Source: Virgibacillus chiguensis
Lineage (GTDB): Bacteria > Bacillota > Bacilli > Bacillales > Amphibacillaceae
DNA length: 64,000 bases
Assembly (NCBI RefSeq): GCF_900129865.1
Contig: NZ_FQXD01000001.1
Span: 310,001 to 374,000 of the forward strand
Direction of reading: 5' to 3'
Shown here piece after piece: positions 35,358 through 46,880 of the stretch (position 1 is the first letter of the stretch; each line of letters opens with the position of its first letter). Below the pieces are notes generated by a model. The model saw nothing but the letters and a program-made list of their open reading frames with translations, searched no databases and was not told the origin of the DNA. The position numbers and the translations under genes were made by a program.

Positions 35358-35639
35358 TTATTCTTCATTTTCCTGCTCTGCCAAGGTATTTAGCATCTCT
35401 TCTACCATTTCCCACTCATCGTCTGATTCGATTGGAAATAATGATAAATCATCCTCATCTTTTTCTTCATAGCGAAATGCGTACACTTCCACTTCTTCTT
35501 CCTCCGATTGCTCTACAGGTGTTACTGCAATGTAAGACTGATTCGTATCGTCCAAATCAAATGTAAACAATACCTCAAAAAGATGTTCTTCGCCATTTTC
35601 ATCTGGGATAATAATTCTTTCTTTTTCTTCTAATGCCAT
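35358..35639 (-). CDS. yrzB: YrzB family protein (DUF1292)
   Basis: A 93-residue, very acidic protein. The family core IIIPDENGEEHLFEVLFTFD followed by SYIAVTP and a Glu/Asp-rich C-terminus matches DUF1292 (YrzB). Function unknown. It is last in the conserved unit yrzL-ruvX-yrzB, twelve bases after ruvX, and ends at a strong terminator. Confidence 0.9.
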   Translation of the reverse strand: MALEEKERIIIPDENGEEHLFEVLFTFDLDDTNQSYIAVTPVEQSEEEEVEVYAFRYEEKDEDDLSLFPIESDDEWEMVEEMLNTLAEQENEE

Positions 35640-35651
35640 TATTCCACTCCT

Positions 35652-36065
35652 TTATTTTTGGTCAAGATAACCTTGCAAAATCATCACAGCAGCCATCTTA
35701 TCAACGACCTTTTTTCGTTTTTTTCTACTAACATCTGCTTCTAACAATACTCTTTCTGCAGCAATTGTCGTTAAACGCTCATCCCAGAGTTCTGTTGGGA
35801 TTTGAAACTTTTTTTCCATATGTTTTGCAAAAATAATGGAAGCTTCACCACGTTCACCAATCGTTCCATTCATATTTTTCGGTAATCCAATAATAGCCTT
35901 TCCAACTTCGTGCTCTGTTATAATTTCGCCCAAAGCGTCATCCGCTGAAGTTAAAACATTCTCATTCCACTTAATAGTTGTAATTCCTTGTGCAGTCCAA
36001 CCTAAAGCGTCGCTAACAGCAACGCCAATCGTTTTGGATCCTACATCAAGCCCTAATATCTTCAT
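35652..36065 (-). CDS. ruvX: Putative pre-16S rRNA nuclease / RuvX (YqgF)
   Basis: An RNase H-like nuclease of 137 residues. It shows [20 protein letters not shown] with the first catalytic Asp (residue 6), [15 protein letters not shown] and the DERLTT motif. Family members process 16S rRNA 5' ends or act as Holliday junction resolvases. It adjoins yrzL with no gap. Confidence 0.95.
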   Translation of the reverse strand: MKILGLDVGSKTIGVAVSDALGWTAQGITTIKWNENVLTSADDALGEIITEHEVGKAIIGLPKNMNGTIGERGEASIIFAKHMEKKFQIPTELWDERLTTIAAERVLLEADVSRKKRKKVVDKMAAVMILQGYLDQK

Positions 36066-36335
36066 TTATCTACCTGCCCTCTGTTGCTCTAAATAAAATT
36101 TAACCAGTTCTTCAATAACTTCGTCTCGTTCAATTTTACGAATTAGATTACGAGCGTCATTGTATCTTGGAATGTAGGCAGGGTCGCCGGACAGTAAATA
36201 GCCAACAATTTGATTAATTGGGTTGTACCCTTTTTCTTGGAGTGCTTCGTGTACTTTAAACAAAATCTCTTTCACATTCTCTTCAAACGGTTCCTCTGAA
36301 AAATTAAATTTCATTGTTTTATCAATTGAACTCAT
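36066..36335 (-). CDS. yrzL: IreB family regulatory phosphoprotein (YrzL)
   Basis: An 89-residue protein with the UPF0297/DUF965 sequence: [28 protein letters not shown] and [18 protein letters not shown]. IreB in Enterococcus is a substrate of the Ser/Thr kinase IreK. I choose the second of two adjacent ATGs (36333-36335) because of spacing to GAGGTG. It lies between alaS and ruvX as in other Bacillaceae. Confidence 0.93.
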   Translation of the reverse strand: MSSIDKTMKFNFSEEPFEENVKEILFKVHEALQEKGYNPINQIVGYLLSGDPAYIPRYNDARNLIRKIERDEVIEELVKFYLEQQRAGR

Positions 36336-36455
36336 CATGACACCTCGATTTTGGAATCATTATCTTAGAACAAGAATTAACCGATATGCTTCTCTCCTAC
36401 TATAGTAACATGTTTAGACAATGAATTATATCTTTTTTATATCCTAAATTATATA

Positions 36456-39095
36456 TTAGTTTTGCTTCTCTTTAATATAAAGCTTTGCAGCATGTAGTGC
36501 TTGTTCAATTTTAGACGGGTCTTTTCCTCCAGCTTGTGCCATGTCAGGTCGGCCGCCTCCGCCTCCCCCACATGCTTGTGCTGCTTTTTTAATCAAATGT
36601 CCAGCATGATAGCCTTGTTCGATTAAATCTTTGGATACACCTGCTGCTAGCTGTACTTTATTATTATTTTCCATGGCTAATAGAATCATACCTGAATCAA
36701 GTTTTTGTTTTAAATCATCTACCATATTCCTTAATTGGTTCATATCTCGCACATCTACATGTTTTGCTAAAACACGAACTCCGTTTATTAAATCAGCCTC
36801 TTCCAGCATGCTGGCAGTTTCTTTGTTTGCTAATTTAGCTTGTAGAGATTCCGTTTCTTTTTGTAATTGTTTTATTTCATTATATAGTCCTTCAATTTTT
36901 TCAGGCACTGCTTCTTCTTTTGCTTTTACAAGTTGGGCCGCCTGTTGTAACACGTTTAATTTATTTGACATAAAATGATAAGCTTGCTTACTTGTTACTG
37001 CTTCTATGCGACGTGTTCCAGCACCTATTCCACTTTCTGTTACAATTTTAAATAGGCCAATTTCAGCTGTATTAACAACGTGACAGCCACCACATAATTC
37101 AATACTATAGTCGCTAATTTGAACGACACGAACTACATCTCCATATTTTTCCCCAAAAAGGGCCGTTGCTCCCATCTTTTTCGCATCTTCCAGCTTTTCT
37201 GTTGTGGTTTCTAATGAAATAGCTTGCCATATTTTTTCATTTACAATCTGTTCAATTTGCTTTAGTTCTTGCTTAGATACGGCTTGGTAGTGAGAAAAAT
37301 CAAAACGTAATCGTTCAGGTGCTACGAATGAACCAGCTTGGTTAACATGTTCTCCAACCACATCCTTTAAAGCTTGATGTAACAAATGAGTTGCCGTATG
37401 ATTTTTAACAATAAACGATCTCTTCGATTCATCCACTGTCGCTGTAACCATCTCACCTACTGAAATACTACCCTTTTCAATAAATACTCGATGTATATGT
37501 TGTCCTTTTGGAGACTTTTGTACATCTTTTACAGATCCAAGCGCATATTCTGTACGAATCGTACCATGATCAGCAATTTGCCCCCCACTTTCTGCATAAA
37601 AAGGTGTTTGGTGTAAAAACAAGTACACTTCTTCTCCAGCATTTGCTTGCTCTACTTGTTCTTCCCCTTGGATGATTGCAGCAACAGTAGTATCCTGTTC
37701 TAAGTTGGAATAACCCACAAACTCGCTTAATACATCAATATTCGCTATCGCACCTCCTTGCACCTGCATAGAATCGACTTTTTGACGTGCTTTTCTTGCT
37801 CTTTCCCTTTGTTTTTCCATTTCTTCCTCAAAACCTGCTTCATCGATAGTAAACCCCTGTGCTTGAACATATTCTTCCGTTAGTTCTTTAGGAAAACCAT
37901 ACGTATCGTATAAACGGAACACTTCATAACCAGGGAAAATGGTACTACCTCGTTGTGTTTCACGATCCATAATAGTTGTTAATATATCTAGACCATCATG
38001 CAATGTTTCATGGAATTTTTGTTCTTCTGCTCTAATCATATCTTTAATGAATGCTTTCTTTTCCACTACTTGCGCGTAAAAGTCTTGCATGATTTCTGCC
38101 ACTATATCAACAAGCTCATACATAAACGGTTTTTCAATGCCGATCTCTTTCGCAAAGCGTACTGCCCTACGAATGAGGCGACGTAACACATACCCTCTTC
38201 CTTCATTCGATGGGACCGCTCCATCGCCAATAGCAAAGCTGACTGTGCGTATATGATCAGCAATTACTTTAAAAGCCGTATCCCCTGATGAAGTCTCACC
38301 ATATTTTACAGATGCTAAAGCTTCCGTTTTATTTATTATCGGCATAAATAGATCTGTTTCAAAATTGGTTGGAACATTTTGAATGACGGACACCATTCGT
38401 TCAAGACCTAACCCCGTATCAATATTCTTTTTTGGTAGCGGGGTATACGTATCATCTGGGTTATGATTGAATTGGGAGAATACAAGATTCCATATTTCTA
38501 AGTAACGATCGTTTTCTCCTCCTGGATACAACTCAGGGTCATTCGAATTATTACCATATTTTTCACCACGATCATAAAATATTTCGGTGTTGGGACCACT
38601 TGGCCCCTCTCCAATATCCCAAAAATTTTCTTCAAGACGGATGATACGCTCTTTGGGTAATCCAATGGTGTGCAACCAAATATCATACGCTTCATCATCT
38701 TCGGGATGTACAGTGACGGATAAACGATCTTCTTCAAATCCAATCCACTTGTCACTTGTTAAAAATTCCCATGCCCATTCGATTGCTTCTTGCTTAAAAT
38801 AATCACCTATCGAAAAGTTTCCGAGCATTTCAAAGAACGTATGATGTCGTGCAGTAAATCCTACATTTTCAATATCATTTGTACGAATTGATTTTTGAAC
38901 ATTAACAATTCGAGGGTTCTCTGGAATAACTCTACCATCAAAATATTTCTTTAATGTAGCGACACCACTATTAATCCATAGTAACGTTGGATCATCTATT
39001 GGCACAAGAGATGCACTTGGTTCCACTCGATGTCCTTTCTCCTTAAAAAAATCAAGAAACATTTGCCTCACTTCTGCTGACGTTAATTGCTTCAT
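36456..39095 (-). CDS. alaS: Alanyl-tRNA synthetase
   Basis: Class II synthetase of 879 residues. The N-terminal catalytic domain begins [20 protein letters not shown] and has [20 protein letters not shown] and the GLGLERM motif 3 region. The editing domain has [11 protein letters not shown] and CGGCHV zinc residues. The C-terminal domain includes [19 protein letters not shown]. It lies behind its own promoter and a T-box leader. Confidence 0.97.
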   Translation of the reverse strand: MKQLTSAEVRQMFLDFFKEKGHRVEPSASLVPIDDPTLLWINSGVATLKKYFDGRVIPENPRIVNVQKSIRTNDIENVGFTARHHTFFEMLGNFSIGDYFKQEAIEWAWEFLTSDKWIGFEEDRLSVTVHPEDDEAYDIWLHTIGLPKERIIRLEENFWDIGEGPSGPNTEIFYDRGEKYGNNSNDPELYPGGENDRYLEIWNLVFSQFNHNPDDTYTPLPKKNIDTGLGLERMVSVIQNVPTNFETDLFMPIINKTEALASVKYGETSSGDTAFKVIADHIRTVSFAIGDGAVPSNEGRGYVLRRLIRRAVRFAKEIGIEKPFMYELVDIVAEIMQDFYAQVVEKKAFIKDMIRAEEQKFHETLHDGLDILTTIMDRETQRGSTIFPGYEVFRLYDTYGFPKELTEEYVQAQGFTIDEAGFEEEMEKQRERARKARQKVDSMQVQGGAIANIDVLSEFVGYSNLEQDTTVAAIIQGEEQVEQANAGEEVYLFLHQTPFYAESGGQIADHGTIRTEYALGSVKDVQKSPKGQHIHRVFIEKGSISVGEMVTATVDESKRSFIVKNHTATHLLHQALKDVVGEHVNQAGSFVAPERLRFDFSHYQAVSKQELKQIEQIVNEKIWQAISLETTTEKLEDAKKMGATALFGEKYGDVVRVVQISDYSIELCGGCHVVNTAEIGLFKIVTESGIGAGTRRIEAVTSKQAYHFMSNKLNVLQQAAQLVKAKEEAVPEKIEGLYNEIKQLQKETESLQAKLANKETASMLEEADLINGVRVLAKHVDVRDMNQLRNMVDDLKQKLDSGMILLAMENNNKVQLAAGVSKDLIEQGYHAGHLIKKAAQACGGGGGGRPDMAQAGGKDPSKIEQALHAAKLYIKEKQN

Positions 39096-39232
39096 ATAAT
39101 TTTCCTCCTATACCATTATGTATGTTGGATCGAAGTTGTTCTGAGAAAACAATACATCTATTAAAAAACTTTACTTAATACTATTTTGGAAAATAAAAAG
39201 AAACATGTTTGTCTATTTAAATAGAAGAGATT

Positions 39233-39478
39233 AAAAAAATCCCCTCTCTGCACTTGCAGGGACGAGATTGATCGCGGTACCACCCTTATTATGAACACAA
39301 CAGTATTCATCACTTGTTGTTGATAACGGTATACAAACCGGCGAGGATGAACCGCACTCCAGAACAGCTTTCCATGATGTGAACTTTAAGGGTTCTTGCA
39401 GCCTAAGGAACCCTTTCTCTACAAAAGCATTAATCATGTACTCAGAACCTTCAACGCATTTTAATGATAAACCTTGTT
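39233..39478 (-). ncRNA. T-box leader of alaS
   Basis: The T-box sequence AAGGGTGGTACCGCGAT is at 39271-39287 (read on minus). Its UGGU matches an A discriminator, as in tRNA-Ala. The candidate specifier is GCT (39366-39368) within GGAAAGCTGTTCTGGAG, an Ala codon. The terminator is TCTCGTCCCTGC with GCAGAGAGGGGA (two mismatches), followed by seven T (39233-39267). Uncharged tRNA-Ala would favour read-through. Confidence 0.92.
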
Positions 39479-39485
39479 AAGCGCA

Positions 39486-39515
39486 ATTATAGAATAAGGC
39501 AGACATAAATGTCAA
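39486..39515 (-). promoter_or_regulatory. Sigma-A promoter of alaS
   Basis: TTGACA (39510-39515), 18 bp, TATAAT (39486-39491), both perfect. The -35 contains the TGA stop of the upstream permease gene. Confidence 0.85.
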
Positions 39516-40621
39516 CTAAGAGGTGCAGAGTCTCTTTCTTGCTTAGAAGTAGAATGATAATCCTTCCATATAAATAAATGCTTGATAATTACTTTTAAAA
39601 TAGTCATTAATGGCACTGCGGTAATCATGCCAACGACACCAAACAACTGCCCACCTAGTAATAAAGCAAAAATGATGGCAGCCGGGTGAATATTAATACT
39701 TTTTCCAACAATATACGGGGAAAGTAAATTACTTTCTATCAACTGAATAATAAACACGGATAAAATGACAAAAACAACCATATTCCCTGAGATAGTAAAA
39801 CCTATAGCTACTGCTGGGACCGCTCCAATAATAGGACCAAAATAAGGGATTAAATTTGTTATCCCCATAATGATGGCTAGTAGCAACGCAAAATCAAGTT
39901 GCAATAAAAATTTAAAAATAACAAAAGATGTCAGACTTACAAAGCCACAAACAATTAATTGCCCCCTAATATAATTGCCTAAACTGTCATCAATTGCATG
40001 CCAAATTTGGCTACATGGAGATCTAAACCTAAATGGAATTAGCTGTTTCCCGTACTTTTTTATTTTTTCATAGTCTTTTAAAAAATAAAAAACAAGTACA
40101 GGTATAACCGTTAAAAAGATGATGAGATCAAAGACCTTTGTAAACCCACTCATCAATCTTTCTAAGAGTTGATCGAGTGTGTTCTCCATTCGTAACAAGA
40201 ATTGGTCAAATTTATCATGCACATTTTCCGGTAAAAAGGATGTATACTCATAAAATTGGTAAATCATTTTTTCATACATTTTCATTAACTGTGGAAACTG
40301 CTCATTTAAATCTCTCACTTGAACAACAACCATTGGATAAATACGATATATGAAATAGGCTGTTAAACCAAAAAAAAGCAGGTAAATAATTAAAACTGCC
40401 ACTCCTTTAGGAATGTGGTACTTATGTATTGCCTGCACAACTGGGTATAATAGATAAGCAATTAAACATGAAATAACAAATGGAGCTGCTACATGCCAGA
40501 AAAGTAAAAATACTGCTTTATAGAAAGGAAACAATTTAATCATTAAGTAAAAAAACAGGAAGAGCAGAATGCCAATTAATAGAAAATAGAGGAAGTTCAA
40601 GCTTTGACGACTATTAAACAT
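39512..40621 (-). CDS. yrrI: AI-2E family transporter / permease (YrrI)
   Basis: A 369-residue polytopic membrane protein of the AI-2 exporter-like permease family (PF01594). It has about eight helices, a soluble helical insert (about 85-150) and the family segments LIPYFGPIIGAVPAVAIGF and ALLLGGQLFGVVGMITAVPL. Substrate unknown; members range from AI-2 export to Na+/H+ exchange. It lies upstream of alaS as yrrI does in B. subtilis. Confidence 0.88.
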   Translation of the reverse strand: MFNSRQSLNFLYFLLIGILLFLFFYLMIKLFPFYKAVFLLFWHVAAPFVISCLIAYLLYPVVQAIHKYHIPKGVAVLIIYLLFFGLTAYFIYRIYPMVVVQVRDLNEQFPQLMKMYEKMIYQFYEYTSFLPENVHDKFDQFLLRMENTLDQLLERLMSGFTKVFDLIIFLTVIPVLVFYFLKDYEKIKKYGKQLIPFRFRSPCSQIWHAIDDSLGNYIRGQLIVCGFVSLTSFVIFKFLLQLDFALLLAIIMGITNLIPYFGPIIGAVPAVAIGFTISGNMVVFVILSVFIIQLIESNLLSPYIVGKSINIHPAAIIFALLLGGQLFGVVGMITAVPLMTILKVIIKHLFIWKDYHSTSKQERDSAPLS

Positions 40622-40659
40622 GGCTAACTTCCTCCAAAAGGTAGCGTGTAATCAAACCT

Positions 40660-40854
40660 TTAACTATTTCCATATAATCTTCTTTCTTCCTCATTAAATA
40701 AGTCATTGAGCGAACTTAATGATCCGTCTACTTCCACTTGATGTAAAAGCAGTGTATTATTTTCTACCGTCATCTCAACAAAACACGTCCAACAGTAGTA
40801 TTGCCGAATTCCTATTTTACCAATATCTTTCCCATTACAATTCGGGCATCGCAT
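40660..40854 (-). CDS. Small zinc-ribbon protein
   Basis: A 64-residue protein with MRCPNCNGKDIGKIG and YYCWTCFVEM, forming two CxxC knuckles (Cys3, Cys6, Cys22, Cys25), then a polar tail. It resembles small zinc-ribbon proteins annotated near recD2 in Bacillaceae, but I do not know its function. I choose ATG (40852-40854), ten bases after AGAAGGAG; a longer frame to GTG at 40881 begins inside the ribosome-site region. Confidence 0.75.
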   Translation of the reverse strand: MRCPNCNGKDIGKIGIRQYYCWTCFVEMTVENNTLLLHQVEVDGSLSSLNDLFNEEERRLYGNS

Positions 40855-40937
40855 GTCGTTAATACTCCTTCTGGTTTTCACTGAATACTAGTTATTTATC
40901 ATGCTAACCCATTTCAAATAAAAATATACGTTCCTTC

Positions 40938-43259
40938 TTACATAAAGTCATAAGGGGAAAGATTAGAATCATCCTCTTCCAAATTTGCATGTATATTGGA
41001 TTCATGAAGCACAGTTAGTTTTTCCATGAGCTGTTGTGTCAGTGTTGTATAGCGATGGATTTTATTTTTTGTCGCTACACCGTATAAAAAAGCTTCTTGC
41101 TCACCACAAATAATTAATGATTGTTTACTTCTTGTTATTGCGGTATATAATAGATTCTTTCTCAGCATGCGTTGATATGTCCAAGCAACAGGCATGATGA
41201 CAATAGGAAACTCACTACCTTGTGATTTATGAATGGAAATACAATATGCCAGCATAATATTACGGTAGTCTTTCCGCTCATAAACAACTTCACGATCTTC
41301 ATAGGCAATGACGAGCTGTTCCTCTTGTTCCGTGTTCTCTTCTTCTCGAAATATAGCAACTACTTCTCCAATATCGCCATTATATACACCATCTTCGGGC
41401 TGGTTAACAAGCTGTATAACCTTATCACCTGTTCGAAAAATTGCTTCTTGTGTGCGAACTTCTCTTTTCTGGTCTGTCTTTGGGTTAATTACTTGTTGAA
41501 GCTCTTGATTTAATTTAGTAATTCCCGCTTCTGAACGGTACATAGGAGCAAGAACTTGAATATCTTTCGCTTCAAATCCTTTCTCCAAAGCTTTCGTAAA
41601 TATTTTAGTAATGACATGTCCCATTTGTGTTGTTCCGCATTGGATAAAGTTAAAATCATGATCTTTCCCTAAGTTTATCGGCTCATCTCTTTTTATTTCG
41701 TGAGCGAGTTGAATAATTTTTGAGCCTTCTTTTTGTCGATATACTTCCGTCAGCCTCACAAATGGTATTCGATTTGTCTTTAGCAAGTCTGCTAAGACTT
41801 GCCCTGGTCCAACAGAAGGTAATTGATCTTCATCCCCTACAATTAATACTTGCATATCATCTGGGATAGCTTTAAAAAGATGATTAGCTAACCAAATATC
41901 TACCATAGAAAATTCATCTATAATAATAAATTTACCACTTAGTTGTTCATGCTCATTTTTTTCAAAGGTTTGGTTTCCATCCCATCCTAATAAGCGGTGT
42001 ACAGTCATCGCTGGTAGCCCCGTAGATTCATTTAATCGTTTTGCAGCTCTTCCTGTTGGTGCAGTTAAAACGAATGGAAAGTCACTTTTATATTCGTAAT
42101 CTTTTGGCTGTAAAGATAACTCATGAATATTGGCATACGCTTTTAGAATACCTTTTATAACAGTCGTTTTACCTGTTCCTGGACCGCCCGTTAGAATCAT
42201 AACCTTTGCATGAATAGCTTGGTTAATCGCTGTAAACTGTTCTTTTCCATAGGATAAAATTTCTTCTTCTTCAATACTGCCAATAATTTTCATAAGCTCA
42301 GCTATCGGTGTTTGATGCTCGATTGGTTTTTGTAAAATGCGCTTTAATTGAGAACTAAATCCATCCTCCGCATAGTAGAGAGAAGGTAAGTAGACATTGC
42401 CATCTTGGAGAATTACTTGTTTATCTTTATTTAAAGCTGTTAAAGTTTCTATTACCATTGCTTCCGTTAATTCTTTCGTGTTTAATAGCGAACAAATAGA
42501 TGAAATGCAAACATCCATTGGCAAATAAACATGTCCCTCTTGAATAGAAGTTTGCAAAATATAGATGCAACCTGCTCCTATACGAGTCGGATGAGTAGCT
42601 GGAAGCCCCATTTGTCTAGCTATTTCATCGGCAGTTCGAAAGCCAAACCCATCAATATCAAACACAAACTGATACGGGTCAGCTTCTAATAATTGAACTG
42701 CTTCATCTTTATAGTTTTGATAAATTTTTTGTGCCATTTTCAAACCAATATTATATTGTGCTAAATAGACAGCAACATGTTCAAAGCCTTGATTTTCTTG
42801 TAAAGTAACACGTAATTGATCGGCTGCTTTCTTCTTTAGTCCAGCTATAGCATTCAATGCTTCAGGATCATCAATAATTTTAGAAATTGCATTTTCACCT
42901 AATTGCTCCACAATCTTGGCTGCTGTTTTTTTTCCAATCCCATAGAATAGATCGCTGGATAAATAAGCTACTAAACCATCCTTCGTATCTGGAATAAATG
43001 TTTTATATGAAGTTACTTTATACTGAGTGCCAAATCGCGGATGTTTATCAAATACCCCAAAGAAATAATAGCTAGTTTCCGGCTGCAAATTATAAAAATA
43101 ACCCTTTATGACAATTGTTTTCTCCTCAAGTGTTTCATTTGTATCTAACACCTTAATTTTAGCAATCGAAAAATGCTCCACTTCGTTTGTGAAAATCAAG
43201 TGAAGGAGTTCACCCCGAATATAGCTTTCATTCTCGGCTGGCTGTTTGATCTGTTCCAT
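40938..43259 (-). CDS. recD2: ATP-dependent RecD2-like DNA helicase
   Basis: A superfamily 1B 5'-to-3' helicase of 773 residues, the RecBC-independent RecD2 type (YrrC). The long N-terminal region contains an OB-like fold and helix-hairpin-helix repeats (FYGIGKKTAAKIVEQLG, FDIDGFGFRTADEIARQMG). Walker A is LTGGPGTGKTTVIKG, motif II FIIDEFSMVD, and the C-terminal SIHKSQGSEFP is motif V/VI. I choose ATG (43257-43259), eight bases after GGAG, over an upstream GTG inside the ribosome site. Confidence 0.96.
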   Translation of the reverse strand: MEQIKQPAENESYIRGELLHLIFTNEVEHFSIAKIKVLDTNETLEEKTIVIKGYFYNLQPETSYYFFGVFDKHPRFGTQYKVTSYKTFIPDTKDGLVAYLSSDLFYGIGKKTAAKIVEQLGENAISKIIDDPEALNAIAGLKKKAADQLRVTLQENQGFEHVAVYLAQYNIGLKMAQKIYQNYKDEAVQLLEADPYQFVFDIDGFGFRTADEIARQMGLPATHPTRIGAGCIYILQTSIQEGHVYLPMDVCISSICSLLNTKELTEAMVIETLTALNKDKQVILQDGNVYLPSLYYAEDGFSSQLKRILQKPIEHQTPIAELMKIIGSIEEEEILSYGKEQFTAINQAIHAKVMILTGGPGTGKTTVIKGILKAYANIHELSLQPKDYEYKSDFPFVLTAPTGRAAKRLNESTGLPAMTVHRLLGWDGNQTFEKNEHEQLSGKFIIIDEFSMVDIWLANHLFKAIPDDMQVLIVGDEDQLPSVGPGQVLADLLKTNRIPFVRLTEVYRQKEGSKIIQLAHEIKRDEPINLGKDHDFNFIQCGTTQMGHVITKIFTKALEKGFEAKDIQVLAPMYRSEAGITKLNQELQQVINPKTDQKREVRTQEAIFRTGDKVIQLVNQPEDGVYNGDIGEVVAIFREEENTEQEEQLVIAYEDREVVYERKDYRNIMLAYCISIHKSQGSEFPIVIMPVAWTYQRMLRKNLLYTAITRSKQSLIICGEQEAFLYGVATKNKIHRYTTLTQQLMEKLTVLHESNIHANLEEDDSNLSPYDFM

Positions 43260-43280
43260 CCAAAACACTCCATCTTCTTC

Positions 43281-43946
43281 CTATGATTCATGAAGGTAGG
43301 CTTGTACATTCTTGCGACCATTGGCAGCTAAAATATGGTCAGGCTGAATGCGCAATGCTTCCTCAAAATAGTTCAACGCTCTTTCTACCTGTTCTCTAAA
43401 TAAAGCTATGACGCCTAAATTATAATATGCATCACTATGTTTTTGATTCAACTGAAGAACCTTATGAAAAATTTCCTCCGCTTCTTTTACATGCTCACAT
43501 TGGGCAAGACTTAATCCATATTGGAAGAGGAATTCTTCTTCCTTTGTATTCAGTTCAGCAGCTCGCAATAAATATGGTAATGCTAATTTATGATAACCCT
43601 GTTGTTGAAATGTCATCCCTAATAAATAATAAACATCTGCTTCCTTTAATCCTAGGTCTATCGCTTGCTGTAAATGGTTTTGCGCTTTCGTGTATAGCAA
43701 CTGCTCATAAAACAAATTTCCTAAACCGTAGTGAGCAGTTGCTGCATGTGGATCTAATTCAATCGCTTTGGCAAAGAAACGTTGTGCTCGCTTTGTATCT
43801 TGCATATGCAAAAGTAGATTCCCAAAATTAGTATACCCTACGGGGTTCTCTGGGTATTCTTCTATAATTTCTGCAAATAATGACGCAGCCTCTTCCAACT
43901 CGTTATTCTGCATTGCTTGTATCGCTAGTTTTAACTTGTTCTCCAT
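43281..43946 (-). CDS. yrrB: TPR-repeat protein (YrrB)
   Basis: A 221-residue protein made of about six tetratricopeptide repeats with the usual pattern (YTNFGNLLLHMQDTKRAQRF, AHYGLGNLFYEQLLYTKAQN, AYYNLGVIALFREQVERALN). It is presumably a protein-binding scaffold; partner unknown. It lies between mnmA and recD2 as yrrB does in B. subtilis. Confidence 0.92.
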   Translation of the reverse strand: MENKLKLAIQAMQNNELEEAASLFAEIIEEYPENPVGYTNFGNLLLHMQDTKRAQRFFAKAIELDPHAATAHYGLGNLFYEQLLYTKAQNHLQQAIDLGLKEADVYYLLGMTFQQQGYHKLALPYLLRAAELNTKEEEFLFQYGLSLAQCEHVKEAEEIFHKVLQLNQKHSDAYYNLGVIALFREQVERALNYFEEALRIQPDHILAANGRKNVQAYLHES

Positions 43947-43961
43947 TGTAAAAACTCCTTG

Positions 43962-45104
<1,143 letters not shown>

Positions 45105-45129
45105 TTAATACATGTTGTATTGCTGACCT

Positions 45130-46281
45130 TTACCTTATAGATTGAGTCAGTCTCGTAACGCTCTTAGCTACTCTTTTAGTAGCAGTCTGAATGTTTTCTG
45201 GAGTATTAGCTAGGCCAAAACTAAATCGAACCGAATTTGTCGTGTGTTCATCCCCTGAACCGTACATCGCTGTTAACACATGTGAGGGTTCTACAGACCC
45301 TGCCGTACACGCACTACCACTAGATGCAGCAACACCATCGAGGTCTAAATTAGTTAAGAGTGCTTCTACAGCCGTGTTTGGAAAGCTTATATTTACAATC
45401 GAAGCGACTGTATTCTGTTCGTCACCATTTATTTGAAAGGCAATGTCTTGTTCCTGTAAGCCGTTGATAAATTGCTGTTTAAGAGCTTGGTATTGTTCCA
45501 CTCGCTCAATTCTATGTTCTACTGCTAATTCAACAGCCTTTTCAAAGCCTACGATTCGAGCAACATCTTCTGTTCCTGCACGCCGTTTTCTTTCTTGCTC
45601 TCCACCATATTGCAAGGATTGTAACTGTACGTCTTTATTCGTATATAACAAACCGATGCCTTTTGGACCGTTAATTTTATGGGCAGATACAGTTAGTAAA
45701 TCAACACCTAATTCACGAACATCAATAGCAAGTAAACCAAAAGCTTGCACAGCGTCCGTATGCAAGTAGGCTTGATGATGCTGCATTTGTTCAGCAATTT
45801 CTTGAATGGGTTGGATTATGCCTGTTTCATTATTTACATACATTACGGAAACGAGAATAGTTTCGCTTGTCAATGCATCCATGACATCCTCAACCGCAAT
45901 TTTCCCTTGTCTGTCTACAGGTACATAGGTGACACGAAAACCTTCTTTTTCCAAAGCTTCCGCAGTGTGTAATACCGCATGATGTTCCTGAGCAGTTACA
46001 ATAATATGATTTCCTTTGTCTCTATTAGCTCTAGCTACGCCAACTAAGGCTAAATTATCCGCTTCTGTTCCTCCACTTGTAAAAATAATTTCTTTTTCGT
46101 TAGCGCCCATACGTTTAGCAATATGGGATCTAGCGCTATCTACAAGTTGTCGCGCTTTTCTTCCAAAAGCATGCACGCTGGATGGATTCCCAAAAGTCTC
46201 TTTTTCTACTTCACACATGCGTTTTAATACTTGTGGATGAACGGGTGTCGTTGCCGCATGATCCAAATATATATGTTCCAA
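45130..46281 (-). CDS. iscS: Cysteine desulfurase (IscS/NifS family, YrvO)
   Basis: A PLP enzyme that takes sulfur from cysteine, here most likely for MnmA. It has 383 residues. It begins MEHIYLDHAATTPVHP; the PLP lysine is in SAHKINGPKGIG and the persulfide cysteine in SSGSACTAGSVEPSHVL (the long-loop IscS-type active site). It lies between cymR and mnmA, the B. subtilis order. Confidence 0.95.
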   Translation of the reverse strand: MEHIYLDHAATTPVHPQVLKRMCEVEKETFGNPSSVHAFGRKARQLVDSARSHIAKRMGANEKEIIFTSGGTEADNLALVGVARANRDKGNHIIVTAQEHHAVLHTAEALEKEGFRVTYVPVDRQGKIAVEDVMDALTSETILVSVMYVNNETGIIQPIQEIAEQMQHHQAYLHTDAVQAFGLLAIDVRELGVDLLTVSAHKINGPKGIGLLYTNKDVQLQSLQYGGEQERKRRAGTEDVARIVGFEKAVELAVEHRIERVEQYQALKQQFINGLQEQDIAFQINGDEQNTVASIVNISFPNTAVEALLTNLDLDGVAASSGSACTAGSVEPSHVLTAMYGSGDEHTTNSVRFSFGLANTPENIQTATKRVAKSVTRLTQSIR

Positions 46282-46302
46282 GAAAATCTACCCTTCCTAA
46301 AA

Positions 46303-46722
46303 TTAAATATAAAACATATAAGCATCTTGTGGTTCATCATCATTATGCTCAGCTAAATCTTTTAACGTCGTCGTGTCCAATACGTCTTTAACTGCATCGC
46401 GGATTCTTCGCCACAAAGCTTGCTTTGCTGGTTCTTCATTTTCTATTCCTTCTACAGGCGTAATCGGGCCTTCTAATACACGAATGATGTCACCAGCTTT
46501 TATATCCATCGGTTCCTTAGCCAATACATAACCACCATATGCACCGCGAATACTCCGAATTAAGCCGGCATTTCGTAATGGTGAGGCTAGTTGCTCTAAA
46601 TAATGCTCCGATAATTGATTTTCCTTCGCTATTTGTTTCAGAGAAATAGGACCTTTGCCATGACATTTTGCTAGATGTATCATAAGAGTAAGACCATATC
46701 TTCCTTTGGTTGAAATTTTCAT
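46303..46722 (-). CDS. cymR: Cysteine metabolism repressor CymR (Rrf2 family)
   Basis: A winged-helix Rrf2 regulator of 139 residues. The N-terminus MKISTKGRYGLTLMIHLA and recognition helix SEHYLEQLASPLRNAGLIRS with the wing GAYGGYVLA are typical; the cluster cysteines of IscR-type members are absent, as in CymR. In B. subtilis it represses cysteine uptake and synthesis together with CysK. I choose ATG (46720-46722), with GAGGTG upstream; the longer frame has no ribosome site. Confidence 0.92.
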   Translation of the reverse strand: MKISTKGRYGLTLMIHLAKCHGKGPISLKQIAKENQLSEHYLEQLASPLRNAGLIRSIRGAYGGYVLAKEPMDIKAGDIIRVLEGPITPVEGIENEEPAKQALWRRIRDAVKDVLDTTTLKDLAEHNDDEPQDAYMFYI

Positions 46723-46770
46723 ATATAACACCTCAATTAAAATAACGTTCCACACTTTCTCATACATGTT

Positions 46771-46803
46771 ATTATAGCATGGAATACAAAAGTATTGCAT
46801 ACG
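46771..46803 (-). promoter_or_regulatory. Candidate extended -10 promoter of cymR
   Basis: ATGCTATAAT (46771-46780, minus): a perfect TATAAT with the TGn extension. The -35 is poor. Confidence 0.5.
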
Positions 46804-46880
46804 ATGCATTTCATTCGTATGTGTATTACAATGTCAAGTTAGATAAGTAATTTATTATTATATTATAAAGGGCGGTATAA

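Noticed and set aside
39231-39437. 68-codon open frame upstream of alaS
   Set aside because: It coincides with the T-box leader RNA, whose conserved elements explain the sequence.
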